From DATAUD01 sp036501665 (GTDB lineage: Bacteria > Verrucomicrobiota > Verrucomicrobiia > Limisphaerales > Palsa-1400), in assembly GCA_036501665.1 (NCBI GenBank), contig DASXZW010000022.1, positions 1 to 64,000 on the forward strand: a DNA stretch of 64,000 bases. Reading direction: 5' to 3'. The position numbers and the translations under genes were made by a program. This document shows, one piece after another, positions 35,518 to 44,199 of this stretch. How positions within the stretch are numbered: position 1 is the stretch's first letter; the number at the start of each line of letters is the position of its first letter. A model generated the notes under the pieces. That model was not told the DNA's origin, made no database searches, and worked only from the letters and a program-made list of their open reading frames with translations.

Positions 35518-36570
35518 ATGAAACATCAGCTTGATTTTGAAAAGCCGATTTTGGAGTTGCAACGCAAGCTGGAGGAGTTGAAAAAACACCCGGAGACCCA
35601 CTCCATGGGCATCAGTTTCGAGGAGGAGGTCGCCCTCATCGAAAAGAAAATCCAGGAAACGAAACGGCAGATTTTCGCGAAATTGAGCGCGTGGGACCGC
35701 ATCAAAATCGCCCGGCACCCAAAACGGCCTTACACCCTCGATTATTGCGCGTCGGTCTTCACCGACTTCACAGAACTGCACGGCGACCGGCTTTTTGCGG
35801 ACGATCACGCCGTGGTGGGCGGTTTTGCCAGATTGGGAGATCAAAAGGTTGTAGTCATCGGCACCCAAAAAGGGCGCGACACAAAAGACAATATCAAACG
35901 CAATTTCGGCTCAGCCCATCCGGAAGGTTATCGCAAGGCGATGCGATTGATGAAGTTGGCGGACAAATCCGGCTTGCCCATTATTTCATTGATCGACACG
36001 GCGGGCGCGTATCCGGGAATCGGCGCCGAGGAACGACACATTGCGGAGGCGATTGGCGTCAATCTGCGCGAAATGATGCTTTTGGAAGTGCCGGTGTTGG
36101 CGGCCGTCATTGGAGAAGGCGGTTCTGGAGGTGCCCTGGGAATCGGCGTCGCGGACCGGGTGTTGATTTTGGAAAACGCGTATTATTCCGTGATCAGCCC
36201 GGAGGGTTGCGCGGCCATCTTGTGGAAAGACCGCGCCGCCGCATCCAAGGCGGCTGAAGCCTTGCGAATCACCGCAAAAGACTTGCATCAATTGGGTTTG
36301 GTCGATGCAATTATTCCCGAACCGCTCGGCGGCGCCCACAGCAATTGGCAGGAAATGTCGCAAATTCTTAAGACGACGCTGGAAAATCATTTGGCGGAGT
36401 TAAGGAAAGTCTCTGTCGGCGACCGCTTGAAGGCGCGATATCAAAAATATCGCCTCTACGGGAAGTTCATTGAAAAATTGCCGGCGCAGGCGACGCAAGA
36501 ACACGCCGAATCAAAATCGAACGGTTCCGGCAAGCCGTCCTCCAATGGCGCGCGAAAAGCCGCCGCCTAA
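35518..36570 (+). CDS. accA: Acetyl-CoA carboxylase carboxyltransferase subunit alpha
   Basis: AccA with AccD transfers the carboxyl group from biotin to acetyl-CoA in the first step of fatty-acid synthesis. The 350-aa protein has LDFEKPILELQRKLEELKK, RHPKRPYTLDYCASVFTDFTELHGDR, the carboxybiotin-binding PEGYRKAMRLMKLADKSGLPIISLIDTAGAYPG, and GEGGSGGALGIGVADRVLILENAYYSVISPEGCAAILWKD. All are canonical. The ATG at 35518 gives the normal N-terminus. A glycine- and serine-rich tail of about 30 residues is extra. manA follows after 29 bp and may be co-transcribed. Confidence 0.97.
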   Translation: MKHQLDFEKPILELQRKLEELKKHPETHSMGISFEEEVALIEKKIQETKRQIFAKLSAWDRIKIARHPKRPYTLDYCASVFTDFTELHGDRLFADDHAVVGGFARLGDQKVVVIGTQKGRDTKDNIKRNFGSAHPEGYRKAMRLMKLADKSGLPIISLIDTAGAYPGIGAEERHIAEAIGVNLREMMLLEVPVLAAVIGEGGSGGALGIGVADRVLILENAYYSVISPEGCAAILWKDRAAASKAAEALRITAKDLHQLGLVDAIIPEPLGGAHSNWQEMSQILKTTLENHLAELRKVSVGDRLKARYQKYRLYGKFIEKLPAQATQEHAESKSNGSGKPSSNGARKAAA

Positions 36571-36599
36571 ACCGAAAGATTCATTCGATTCCTTCTGGA

Positions 36600-37568
36600 A
36601 TGAAGCTCTACCCGTTGACGTTTGATCCCATTCTTAAGGAACGGATATGGGGCGGGCGCAACCTTGAAAGCCTCTACGGCAAACCGTTGCCTCCAAACCG
36701 ACTCATCGGCGAATCTTGGGAGATCAGTGATCGCCCCGGAGACGAAAGCGTCATCAGCAACGGCTCGTTGCGCGGAAAATCCATTCGCTGGCTCATGGAA
36801 AAATATCCGGCGTCATTGCTAGGCCCCAAAAAGCAATTCCCGGAGCGTTTTCCGCTGCTGATAAAGATTCTCGATGCGCGACAAACTTTATCACTGCAGG
36901 TTCATCCCCCCGCCAACGTCGCTGATGAACTTGGGGGCGAGCCGAAAACGGAGCTTTGGTATGTCGCACAGGCCGGCGCAGAGGCGGAGTTGTTTGTCGG
37001 CTTGAAAAAAGGCGTCACACGAGCCGTGTTTGAGCAAAAATTGGCCGCTCAAACCGTCGCCGAATGCTTTCATCGGATTCAACCGAAAGCTGGCGATGCG
37101 ATGTTTTTGCCGAGCGGACGAGTGCATGCATTGGGACAGGACCTCGTAATATTTGAAGTGCAACAAAACTCAGACACCACATACCGGGTTTTTGACTGGA
37201 ATCGCACTGACAGCAGCGGCCAAGCGCGTGAGTTGCATGTGGAGCAATCGCTTGCCAGCATTGACTTCAATGATTTCGAGCCAGACTTGTTGCCGGAAAC
37301 AGTTGCGGCTTCCGGTCGCGGAACAATTCGCCCGCTGGTGAAGAACGCTTTGTTCGAGGTCGCCGTTCGCGCTTTGCCTGCTGGCGAAGGACTAAATTTG
37401 ACCGATGGCCAGATGCAGATTATTGGTGTTGTAGAAGGAGTGTTGCGCATAGAATCAGCGGAAGAGTCAGTCTTTTTGCATGCGGGACAGTTTTGTTTGC
37501 TTCCTGCGGAATGCGGAAGCGCATCTGTAAAAGCAGAAATCGACGCATCTTTTCTTCAAATTTGCTGA
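36600..37568 (+). CDS. manA: Mannose-6-phosphate isomerase, class I
   Basis: This zinc enzyme interconverts fructose-6-P and mannose-6-P. The 322-aa sequence has LTFDPILKERIWGGRNLESLYGKPLP, the metal ligands in LSLQVHPP and KTELWYV, GDAMFLPSGRVHALGQDLVIFEVQQNSDTTYRVFDW, and the beta-rich C-terminus. It is the short bacterial type of the Bacillus kind (about 315 aa), not the long E. coli form. It links the imported or released sugars of this locus to central metabolism and GDP-mannose synthesis. Confidence 0.94.
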   Translation: MKLYPLTFDPILKERIWGGRNLESLYGKPLPPNRLIGESWEISDRPGDESVISNGSLRGKSIRWLMEKYPASLLGPKKQFPERFPLLIKILDARQTLSLQVHPPANVADELGGEPKTELWYVAQAGAEAELFVGLKKGVTRAVFEQKLAAQTVAECFHRIQPKAGDAMFLPSGRVHALGQDLVIFEVQQNSDTTYRVFDWNRTDSSGQARELHVEQSLASIDFNDFEPDLLPETVAASGRGTIRPLVKNALFEVAVRALPAGEGLNLTDGQMQIIGVVEGVLRIESAEESVFLHAGQFCLLPAECGSASVKAEIDASFLQIC

Positions 37569-37643
37569 GCTTCGGTCGAGACCCCATTGACGATTCAATT
37601 CATCGTTTGACGCGCGAATAAACGGTGCTATGTTCTCTCCACT

Positions 37644-37946
37644 ATGAGCGCGAGAAAAATCGAAACCAGTACCCTTGACTTCAATGCAGTCCAAACGCGA
37701 TGCCTTAGCCTTTCAGCGGAATCAGTTCGGATCCGCAAAAATGGAATCGAATTCCATAACGAACATCCGCTTGCGCCTTGGACTGAAATGACCGTGACGC
37801 TTCAGGGTCCCGGTGATGCGAAGAAAGTGAATTTTACGGGGGTCATCGTTGAGTGTGCTGGCAATCTCAAGGATGGTTACGAGATTTGCATGTTGTTCAC
37901 GCACCTCTCGCGGGTTTCGCAGGCGCGTTTGCTCAGCTATTCCTGA
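37644..37946 (+). CDS. PilZ-like domain protein
   Basis: A 100-aa protein that appears to be a stand-alone PilZ-type beta barrel: LSAESVRIRKNGIEFHNEHPLAPWTEMTVTLQGPGDAKKVNFTGVIVECAGN ... GYEICMLFTHLS. The central strand pattern and the GYEICMLF ending fit PilZ, but the c-di-GMP-binding RxxxR and D/NxSxxG motifs are weak or absent, so it may not bind c-di-GMP. It lies 36 bp before pilT and is likely co-expressed. PilZ proteins often regulate type IV pilus motors. Confidence 0.65.
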   Translation: MSARKIETSTLDFNAVQTRCLSLSAESVRIRKNGIEFHNEHPLAPWTEMTVTLQGPGDAKKVNFTGVIVECAGNLKDGYEICMLFTHLSRVSQARLLSYS

Positions 37947-37982
37947 CTGGTCATTTCGGGTTGATCTTGTAGATTCGGGGCG

Positions 37983-39071
37983 ATGGAAATTTTTCGCCGA
38001 ATTTTGGCCGCCGCAGTAGGAGGAGGAGCTTCCGATGTTCATCTCAAAATCGGGGGCGATATCATTTTTAGAATCAACCGCAAGCTCGTCGTCGTCGATG
38101 GTCCAAAGCCGACCGAAGAGTGGATGCAGACGGTCGTGGACAACATTGTTCCGCGGCACATGAAGAAATTCATTGAGACGCGTCAGGAGTGCGATTTCTC
38201 ATACTTCATGCCCGACGTCGGGCGCTTCCGCACAAATTGTTTTTACCAACGGGGCCAGCCGTGTCTTGCGATGCGGTTTGTCAAGACGCAGGTGCCGAGT
38301 TTTGAAGAATTGGGCCTTCTGCCGGTGCTTCGTCAAATCGCTGAGTCGCCGCGAGGCATTGTGCTGCTGGCGGGTTCGACCGGAAGCGGAAAATCGACGA
38401 CGCTGGCGGCGATGATCGAACACATCAACGCGAACAGCCGCAAGCACGTCATTACGCTCGAAGACCCGATTGAGTTCGTCTTTGAAGACAATCAATCGGT
38501 CATTGAGCAGCGCGAAGTCGGCCTGGACACTCAGTCGTTCGCTGACGGCCTGAAGTATGTGCTTCGGCAGGACCCCGATGTCATTATGATCGGCGAAATG
38601 CGTGATTCCACGACATTTACCGCGGCTATGAGCGCTGCCGATACCGGGCATCTTGTATTATCCACTCTGCACACGACCAACGCCTCGCAATCCGTCGGGC
38701 GCATTTTGGATTTCTTCCGAGCAGAGGAGCGCGATCAAATCCGGCGGCAACTGGCGGCAACGTTTCAGGCCGTCATTTGTCAACGAATGGTTCCGACCAT
38801 TGCGGGTTCGATGACTCCTGCCCTGGAAATCATGATCAATAGCGGAACGGTCAGGAAAATGATCGAAGAAAATCGTTTGGAAAAACTGCCGGCAGCTATC
38901 GAGACCGGCGCCGAAGAAGGCATGATCAGCTTCAATCAATCGCTATTCCAATTGGTCAAGGACGGCAAAGTGTCGCAGAAAGAAGCCCTCATCAAAGCCA
39001 CCAACCCGCAGGCGCTGGAAATGAATTTCCAGGGAATCTTCCTCACCGAGGGCAAGAGAATTCTCGGGTAG
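37983..39071 (+). CDS. pilT: Type IV pilus retraction ATPase PilT
   Basis: A 362-aa hexameric ATPase that powers pilus retraction and twitching. The N-domain includes GGGASDVHLKIGG and EECDFSY-like surroundings; the C-domain has Walker A LLAGSTGSGKSTTLAAMIEHIN, the Asp box HVITLEDPIEFVFEDNQSVIEQREVG, Walker B DPDVIMIGEMRD, and His box TGHLVLSTLHTTNASQSVGRILDFF. The typical AIRNLIRE patch is changed to GTVRKMIEENRLEKL. It may be a PilU-like paralogue. PilZ-like and pseudopilin neighbours fit a type IV pilus role, but no pilB, pilC or major pilin is in the window. Confidence 0.93.
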   Translation: MEIFRRILAAAVGGGASDVHLKIGGDIIFRINRKLVVVDGPKPTEEWMQTVVDNIVPRHMKKFIETRQECDFSYFMPDVGRFRTNCFYQRGQPCLAMRFVKTQVPSFEELGLLPVLRQIAESPRGIVLLAGSTGSGKSTTLAAMIEHINANSRKHVITLEDPIEFVFEDNQSVIEQREVGLDTQSFADGLKYVLRQDPDVIMIGEMRDSTTFTAAMSAADTGHLVLSTLHTTNASQSVGRILDFFRAEERDQIRRQLAATFQAVICQRMVPTIAGSMTPALEIMINSGTVRKMIEENRLEKLPAAIETGAEEGMISFNQSLFQLVKDGKVSQKEALIKATNPQALEMNFQGIFLTEGKRILG

Positions 39072-39114
39072 AATCTTTTATTCTATCCCAATCCTGTCTG
39101 ACTGCCTCGGAGGC

Positions 39115-39960
39115 TCAATAATAGAACCACGGCTCGCCGCTGGATCGATTGATCATCTGATTAAATGGACGCCATTCCACATGGCCATCGATCATCCCCA
39201 TGTTTCCTCCGAGGGGAATGGTCCCTCCCTCCAAATGCGCGCTGATATGGCCTTTGAGGACGTTGTTGTACGTGTATCCGCCATCAACGTTATTCCAGTT
39301 ATACTTGACCATTGTGGATAGGACATCGCTATCGCCTGTCGCGTTAAGGGTGGCACAGGCTGTCAGAACGCGCTTGGAAAGGCTCCCGATGGGCACACCA
39401 CCGGATTGCCCTGTAAACCCGGGCGTCGAGGTCGCGCTAAGCTTCTGATTGGTGTTCGTCACGTAAGAATTGCCATACGATGCGGTTCCATAAAAAGTCT
39501 GCGCGTATCCTACAACTCGTGTTCCGCCCCCGAACTTGGCGGCAGGATCGGGATAAGGAATCTCCCAACACCACAAAGACGGATTGCCGCCAGGCACCTT
39601 TCCATACGGCACTGAGCCGAACCAATCAACGGGACCAAACTTCGGCTCCGTTCCAGGGTCGTACCACGTTTGTGGTTTCGTGCCATAGGAAAGCAATACA
39701 TTTGCGAGATACCCATCCATGTCCCAGGCCCAATATCCGTTTGTGCCGTCGGGAAGGGAATCCCTGGAGTCTCCTGCGTACAACTCCAGGGCGATGATTT
39801 GTTGTTTTTCATTATTGAGATCGGTAATCCTGACCGCCTGTACTTTGGCTTTAGCAAGCGAGGGCAGCAAGATCGCCGCAAGAATCGCGATGATGGCAAT
39901 TACCACGAGTAATTCAATCAGCGTGAACGCCCGCTTTACCGGGTCAACGAGGGGTTTCAT
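39115..39960 (-). CDS. Type II secretion-like pseudopilin with D-G-H motif
   Basis: A 281-aa pseudopilin: leader MKPLVDPVKR then AFTLIELLVVIAIIAILAAI, a central body with YWAWDMDGYLANVLLSYGTKP and a final GNMGMIDGHVEWRPFNQM. No cysteine-rich segment is visible, unlike the copies at 16591 and 33120. It converges with pilT (43 bp apart), so it is not part of the pilT transcript. Function unknown. Confidence 0.88.
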   Translation of the reverse strand: MKPLVDPVKRAFTLIELLVVIAIIAILAAILLPSLAKAKVQAVRITDLNNEKQQIIALELYAGDSRDSLPDGTNGYWAWDMDGYLANVLLSYGTKPQTWYDPGTEPKFGPVDWFGSVPYGKVPGGNPSLWCWEIPYPDPAAKFGGGTRVVGYAQTFYGTASYGNSYVTNTNQKLSATSTPGFTGQSGGVPIGSLSKRVLTACATLNATGDSDVLSTMVKYNWNNVDGGYTYNNVLKGHISAHLEGGTIPLGGNMGMIDGHVEWRPFNQMINRSSGEPWFYY

Positions 39961-40221
39961 GCCGCTATTGTATCTTCAAAACATTTAAAATGCCATCCAT
40001 TTTTGTGATTCAATTTCCGAATTCTTCTTATTCTTTGATTTGACTGAAGGGGTTGGACCATTTGTTCATCGCTTTTGTATCCTTTAATTTAAATACGCTC
40101 GCGACGCCCAGTTTTTCCAATCCTACTGCTAGTCTTAATCAACATTGGTTAAGTAACCATTAGCGGGCGATTGAAAACTTTGCTATTGACTCCCCTAGCA
40201 CAGCGCGTTACGAATCGTGGC
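39961..40221. promoter_or_regulatory. Spacer with a quasi-palindrome and a possible promoter for the basic repeat protein
   Basis: This 261-bp spacer is A/T-rich. It contains an imperfect palindrome CTTAATCAACATTGGTTAAG (40133-40152, 16 of 20 positions symmetric). Further on, TTGACT (40186-40191) and TACGAA (40209-40214) are 17 bp apart; the second box is a weak -10. If used, transcription would start about at the ATG at 40222, giving a leaderless mRNA. Confidence 0.3.
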
Positions 40222-40653
40222 ATGACAAACATTAGTGAGTTAACGACACATCAACTACATAAGATCATTGCTATTAAAGAGCAGATAGAGAAATTGCAGG
40301 GCGAACTTCAATCTCTAGTGGCCGCCGACGGCGATCATGCTCCAGCGCCAAAAGGAAAGCGAACCATGTCCGCCTCCGCTCGCGCAAAAATCGCAGCAGC
40401 AGCTCGGGCCCGCTGGGCCAAGCTCAAAGGAACAGCTCCAGCGACAGGCAAAAGGAAAATGAGCGCTGCCGGGCGCGCAGCCATCAGCGCCGCCGCCAAG
40501 GCGCGTTGGGCGAAAGCGAAAGGGACCGCCCCCGCCAAATCCGCTCCCGCGAAGAAAGATCGGCGCATGAGTCCCGCTGTCAAAGCTCGGTTGGCGGAAA
40601 TTGCCAAGGCTCGATGGGCCAAGGTCAAGGCTGCCGGAAAATCAACTTTGTAA
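40222..40653 (+). CDS. Small basic protein with three tandem NUMOD3-like repeats
   Basis: A 143-aa protein. An N-terminal helical part (LTTHQLHKIIAIKEQIEKLQGELQSLV) looks like a short coiled coil. Then three similar units follow: MSASARAKIAAAARARWAKL, MSAAGRAAISAAAKARWAKA and MSPAVKARLAEIAKARWAKV, joined by Lys/Ala/Pro linkers. The K-M-S-x-x-A-x-I-x-x-A-x-x-A-R-W pattern recalls NUMOD3 and histone-H1-like DNA-binding repeats; the predicted pI is very high. A role as a small DNA-binding or nucleoid protein is inference. It has no operon partner. The ATG at 40222 was chosen over 40171 because the upstream residues are not family-like. Confidence 0.7.
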   Translation: MTNISELTTHQLHKIIAIKEQIEKLQGELQSLVAADGDHAPAPKGKRTMSASARAKIAAAARARWAKLKGTAPATGKRKMSAAGRAAISAAAKARWAKAKGTAPAKSAPAKKDRRMSPAVKARLAEIAKARWAKVKAAGKSTL

Positions 40654-40756
40654 TCCCGCCGCTGAATCTGGTTTCAGCGCGACTTTCCTTCGCCGCTGGC
40701 GGAGGATTGGAACAAAGACTGCCCTTTGCGCATCAGATTATGTAGTATGAAGTTCT

Positions 40757-41221
40757 ATGCGTAAGGGGTTGTGCTGGATTTTTGGCGTGGCGCTGCTTGG
40801 CGTCGTCGCCTTGCAGTTCACCAATCCCCCACATCTTAGTCCGCCGCTGGTTCCAGGCCATGACTTGATGGCCACCAATGCGCCGCCGCGAGAAATCGCC
40901 GAGCTCCTGAAAAACTCCTGCTACGACTGCCATTCCTCCGAAACAAAATGGCCGTGGTATAGTTATATCGCTCCGATTTCATGGTCTGTCGTCGGGCACG
41001 TCAATGACGCCAGAAGCATGTTGAATTTTTCCGAATGGCCTCATGACGATCCAAAGAAGGCGCGCAAAAAGTGGAGACGAATCGCCGACTCCATCGACGC
41101 GAATGAAATGCCGCTGCCGAGCTATGCGCGCGTCCATCGGGAATCCCGCCTAAGCGATGATCAGCGCAAAAAGTTGGTGGATTGGTGCCAGCAGGAAGCT
41201 GAATTGCTTGCCGGGCAGTAA
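40757..41221 (+). CDS. Haem-binding domain protein (exported, CxxCH)
   Basis: A 154-aa protein with an N-terminal signal anchor (LCWIFGVALLGVVALQFTNPP) and a haem_bd domain. NSCYDCHSSETKWPWYSYIAP has the covalent haem motif CYDCH, with a likely distal ligand further on (MPLPSYARVH). These domains occur in periplasmic cytochromes and in proteins tied to sugar-degrading systems. It lies 21 bp before a GH9 cellulase and may be co-transcribed, which is an odd pairing. The electron-transfer partner is unknown. Confidence 0.82.
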   Translation: MRKGLCWIFGVALLGVVALQFTNPPHLSPPLVPGHDLMATNAPPREIAELLKNSCYDCHSSETKWPWYSYIAPISWSVVGHVNDARSMLNFSEWPHDDPKKARKKWRRIADSIDANEMPLPSYARVHRESRLSDDQRKKLVDWCQQEAELLAGQ

Positions 41222-41242
41222 ATTAGTTGGTTCATTTCAGGG

Positions 41243-43075
41243 GTGTTCCTAAACAAGCTGTTGTTTATTTCGGCGCTTTTGGCTGTTCACACTGGCTTTG
41301 GGCAAAACATCGAAGTGATAGTCAATCATATTGGTTATGAGCAACGAGCGCCCAAACGCGCGGTAATCCTCGGCCACGCCAGCGACGATGTGTCCGGCTT
41401 CTCCATTATCGATTCGGCCTCTGGAAAATCTCTTCTCACCGGGACACCCGCAAAAATCGGCCCTATTGATCAGTGGAAGGATTGGTATTTTTGGACGGCG
41501 GATTTCAGTTCAATCGACACCTCGGGAACTTATCTGGTCGAATGCTCCACTTCGGGCGGCAAAGTCTCTTCATTTCCTTTTCGCATCCAGCCCGATCTGC
41601 TGGAGAGAAACACCTTGTCGAGTGTCATCTATTATTTCAAAGGCCAGCGCTGCACTGGATTGCTTGACAAGGCTGACCACCACGCAAAATTTGACGGCTC
41701 ACCCGGCGTGGCCGATGTCCACGGCGGCTGGTACGACGCCACCGGCGATTACGGAAAGCATATCGGGGGTCTCGGTTTCTCCACTTATTTCAACATGCAG
41801 CCTACTCCCGACGCCGCATGGAGCCTTTTTGCCGCTTACCGAGAACTGAACGAACGCAACAATCCCAGCTTTAAACAGTTCAAGAAACGGCTCCTCGACG
41901 AGGCGATGTATGGCGCGGACTTCCTCGTGCGCATGAAAAGTCCTCACGGCTCTTTCTACAGGACAGTTGATGCTCCCGGTCCCGAAAAACGCCCGGAAGA
42001 TCGTCGCATAGGAAAGGAGAGCGTTGGTTTCGCAATCAAGACTGCGGCGACTAAAAATGATTTTTCCATCGGAAACACCAATAAGATCGCGGGCAGGTTT
42101 CCGTACGAAGTCGGCTGGCGATCCGGCGGCGGACTGTCCATTGCGGCTTTGGCTATGGCCAGCACTTTTTCCGTTTGCGGCGATTTTCCCAACGCCGTCT
42201 ATCTCAAAACAGCCGAGGAAGCCTTTTCGTTCCTGGAGAGCAACAACATGTCATTTAATCCCGACCAGCACGAAAACATTCTTGACGATTATTGCGCACT
42301 CCTGGCGGCTGTGGAGCTTTTCAAGGCGAACAAAATTCCAAAATATAAAGCTGCTGCCGACCGCCGGGCTGCCAGCCTGATGGATCGCCTCGTCGCCAGT
42401 GGAAAGTACAAAAATTATTGGCGCGCGGATGACGGAGATCGCCCATTCTTCCACGCTGAGAACGCGGGACTTCCTGTGATCGGTTTGCTGGAATATTTGC
42501 AAATTGCTGAGCCGGCAATTCGCCCGCAAGTTCTTGATACTGTCAAGAAATCGCTCGAATTTGAAATGGCCGTGACAGCCGAGGTCGCCAATCCTTTCGG
42601 TTTAGCGCGACAGCTTGTTCAGACCACGAACGGCGTTCGATCCTCGGCCTTTTTCTATCCGCACGATACCGAAGCGGCCCCGTGGTGGCAGGGTGAAAAC
42701 GCGCGACTCGGTTCGATGGCTGCCGCCGCTCGCATGGCCGCAAAAAACTTCGAGAACGATCCCGCGTTCCATGCTCGGCTTGAGGGTTACGCATGGAACC
42801 AATTGAATTGGATACTCGGACTCAATCCTTATGACTGCTGCATGTTGCATGGTTCAGGCAGAAACAATATCGCCTACATGTTTTTTGAATCCTACGAATA
42901 CAACAACGCGCTAGGAGGCATTTGCAACGGCATCACCGGCGGTCTCGACAACCCGCACGACATTGCATTCAACCTCGGTTACGCCGCGACCGGCAAAGAC
43001 GAAGATTGGCGCTGGAGTGAGCAATGGCTCCCTCACGCGGCTTGGTATCTTTACGCCGTCTCACTTCCACACTAA
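41243..43075 (+). CDS. Secreted GH9 endoglucanase/cellulase
   Basis: A 610-aa enzyme that starts at GTG with a signal peptide (LLFISALLAVHTGFGQ). The N-terminal Ig-like CelD_N domain (about 25-115, VIVNHIGYEQRAPKRAVILGH) is followed by an (alpha/alpha)6 GH9 catalytic domain: VADVHGGWYDATGDYGKHIGG carries the conserved Asp pair, LNWILGLNPYDCCMLHGSG, and EDWRWSEQWLPHAAWYLYAV has the likely proton-donor Glu. GH9 enzymes use inversion on cellulose, beta-glucan or xyloglucan. No carbohydrate-binding module or dockerin is visible. It sits directly upstream of a ThuA gene. Confidence 0.92.
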   Translation: MFLNKLLFISALLAVHTGFGQNIEVIVNHIGYEQRAPKRAVILGHASDDVSGFSIIDSASGKSLLTGTPAKIGPIDQWKDWYFWTADFSSIDTSGTYLVECSTSGGKVSSFPFRIQPDLLERNTLSSVIYYFKGQRCTGLLDKADHHAKFDGSPGVADVHGGWYDATGDYGKHIGGLGFSTYFNMQPTPDAAWSLFAAYRELNERNNPSFKQFKKRLLDEAMYGADFLVRMKSPHGSFYRTVDAPGPEKRPEDRRIGKESVGFAIKTAATKNDFSIGNTNKIAGRFPYEVGWRSGGGLSIAALAMASTFSVCGDFPNAVYLKTAEEAFSFLESNNMSFNPDQHENILDDYCALLAAVELFKANKIPKYKAAADRRAASLMDRLVASGKYKNYWRADDGDRPFFHAENAGLPVIGLLEYLQIAEPAIRPQVLDTVKKSLEFEMAVTAEVANPFGLARQLVQTTNGVRSSAFFYPHDTEAAPWWQGENARLGSMAAAARMAAKNFENDPAFHARLEGYAWNQLNWILGLNPYDCCMLHGSGRNNIAYMFFESYEYNNALGGICNGITGGLDNPHDIAFNLGYAATGKDEDWRWSEQWLPHAAWYLYAVSLPH

Positions 43076-43077
43076 CT

Positions 43078-43929
43078 ATGAATTCGACGATCTGCGCAAC
43101 TTTTCGGCGACTGGCGTTTACGGCGTTATGTTTGACTTTTTTTACGGAACAAACCCGGGGCGCTGATGCGAAATTTAATGTCATTGCCTTCTACACTGGA
43201 AGGAGCGATTTGGCGCACATCAGTTTTGTGAAGGAAGCGAACAAATGGTTTCCGCGGCAAGCCGCCGAAAATCATTTTACTTACGAGGCGACGACGAACT
43301 GGAACAATCTCAACGCGGATTTTCTATCGCATTATCAGGTCGTGCTTTTCCTGGACACCCGACCGGACGTCCCCGCACAGAGAGAGGCGTTCCGACAATA
43401 CATGGAACACGGCGGGGCGTGGATGGGGTTTCACTTTGCGGGCTTTGCCTTGACGCCCTCGGATTTTCCGGCGAATTGGGACTGGTATCACAACGAATTC
43501 CTTGGGGCGGGCCAATATGTCGGCAATACGTGGCGGCCCACGTCCGCCATCCTGCGCGTTGAAGCGCCCGATCATCCGGCGTTGCACGGCCTGCCGGCGA
43601 CTTTCAAATCGGCTCCCAACGAATGGTATAAATGGCAGAACGATTTGCGGACTAATTCCGATATCACCATTCTGCTGTCGATCGATCCCGCGAGCTTCCC
43701 GTTGGGGACGGGGCCGAAGCAATACGAAATCTGGCATGACGGTTATTACCCGGTCGTCTGGACGAACAAGAAGTACAAAATGATCTACATGAACATGGGG
43801 CATAACGATATGGACTATGAACATCGCATCGACAAGACCAACAAAACTTTGTCATTCACTTTCGACAACGAGATCCAGAATAAACTAATTATTGACAGCT
43901 TGCTTTGGCTGGGCGGCGCCGCAAAGTAA
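43078..43929 (+). CDS. Secreted ThuA-domain protein
   Basis: A 283-aa protein with a signal peptide (LAFTALCLTFFTEQTRGAD) and a ThuA (GATase1-like) domain: VIAFYTGRSDLAHISFVKEANKWF, YQVVLFLDTRPDVPAQREAFRQYMEHGGAWMGFHFAGFA and the ending YKMIYMNMGHNDMDYEH. ThuA relates to trehalose use in rhizobia but is common in Verrucomicrobiota and Planctomycetota as a sugar-metabolism protein. The ATG at 43078 (two bases after the GH9 stop) is preferred over 43024. Translation is likely coupled to GH9. Confidence 0.85.
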   Translation: MNSTICATFRRLAFTALCLTFFTEQTRGADAKFNVIAFYTGRSDLAHISFVKEANKWFPRQAAENHFTYEATTNWNNLNADFLSHYQVVLFLDTRPDVPAQREAFRQYMEHGGAWMGFHFAGFALTPSDFPANWDWYHNEFLGAGQYVGNTWRPTSAILRVEAPDHPALHGLPATFKSAPNEWYKWQNDLRTNSDITILLSIDPASFPLGTGPKQYEIWHDGYYPVVWTNKKYKMIYMNMGHNDMDYEHRIDKTNKTLSFTFDNEIQNKLIIDSLLWLGGAAK

Positions 43930-43946
43930 CTGAATCCAATCGTGAC

Positions 43947-44195
43947 TTACCCGTTGCGTGACCAGAAATAAACCCCGGCGATCACGGCAATGGAACTGAC
44001 GCTCATCCACAAGGGATCGGAGATGAGAAAAGAGATTGCTGTCAACCCTATTCCTCCGATCATGGCCGGGAGGGATTGCTGTTTTTTTCCGTAAATCCAG
44101 AAGCCGACGCCAATCGTTCCCCACAGCAGCGATGCGAAAAGCGTCCCGGTGCTGAAGTGGAAATTCAAAAATGACTGGTCGCCGGTCGGTTCCAT
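43947..44195 (-). CDS. Small two-helix membrane protein, last gene of the LysM/ferritin-like operon
   Basis: An 82-aa protein with hydrophobic stretches TLFASLLWGTIGVGFWIYG (about 17-35) and AMIGGIGLTAISFLIS plus SVSSIAVIAGVYFW. It starts 4 bp after the upstream ferritin-like gene. No family is recognised; such small hydrophobic proteins often escort or anchor a partner. It could anchor the diiron protein to the membrane, which is inference. Confidence 0.65.
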   Translation of the reverse strand: MEPTGDQSFLNFHFSTGTLFASLLWGTIGVGFWIYGKKQQSLPAMIGGIGLTAISFLISDPLWMSVSSIAVIAGVYFWSRNG

Positions 44196-44199
44196 GATG

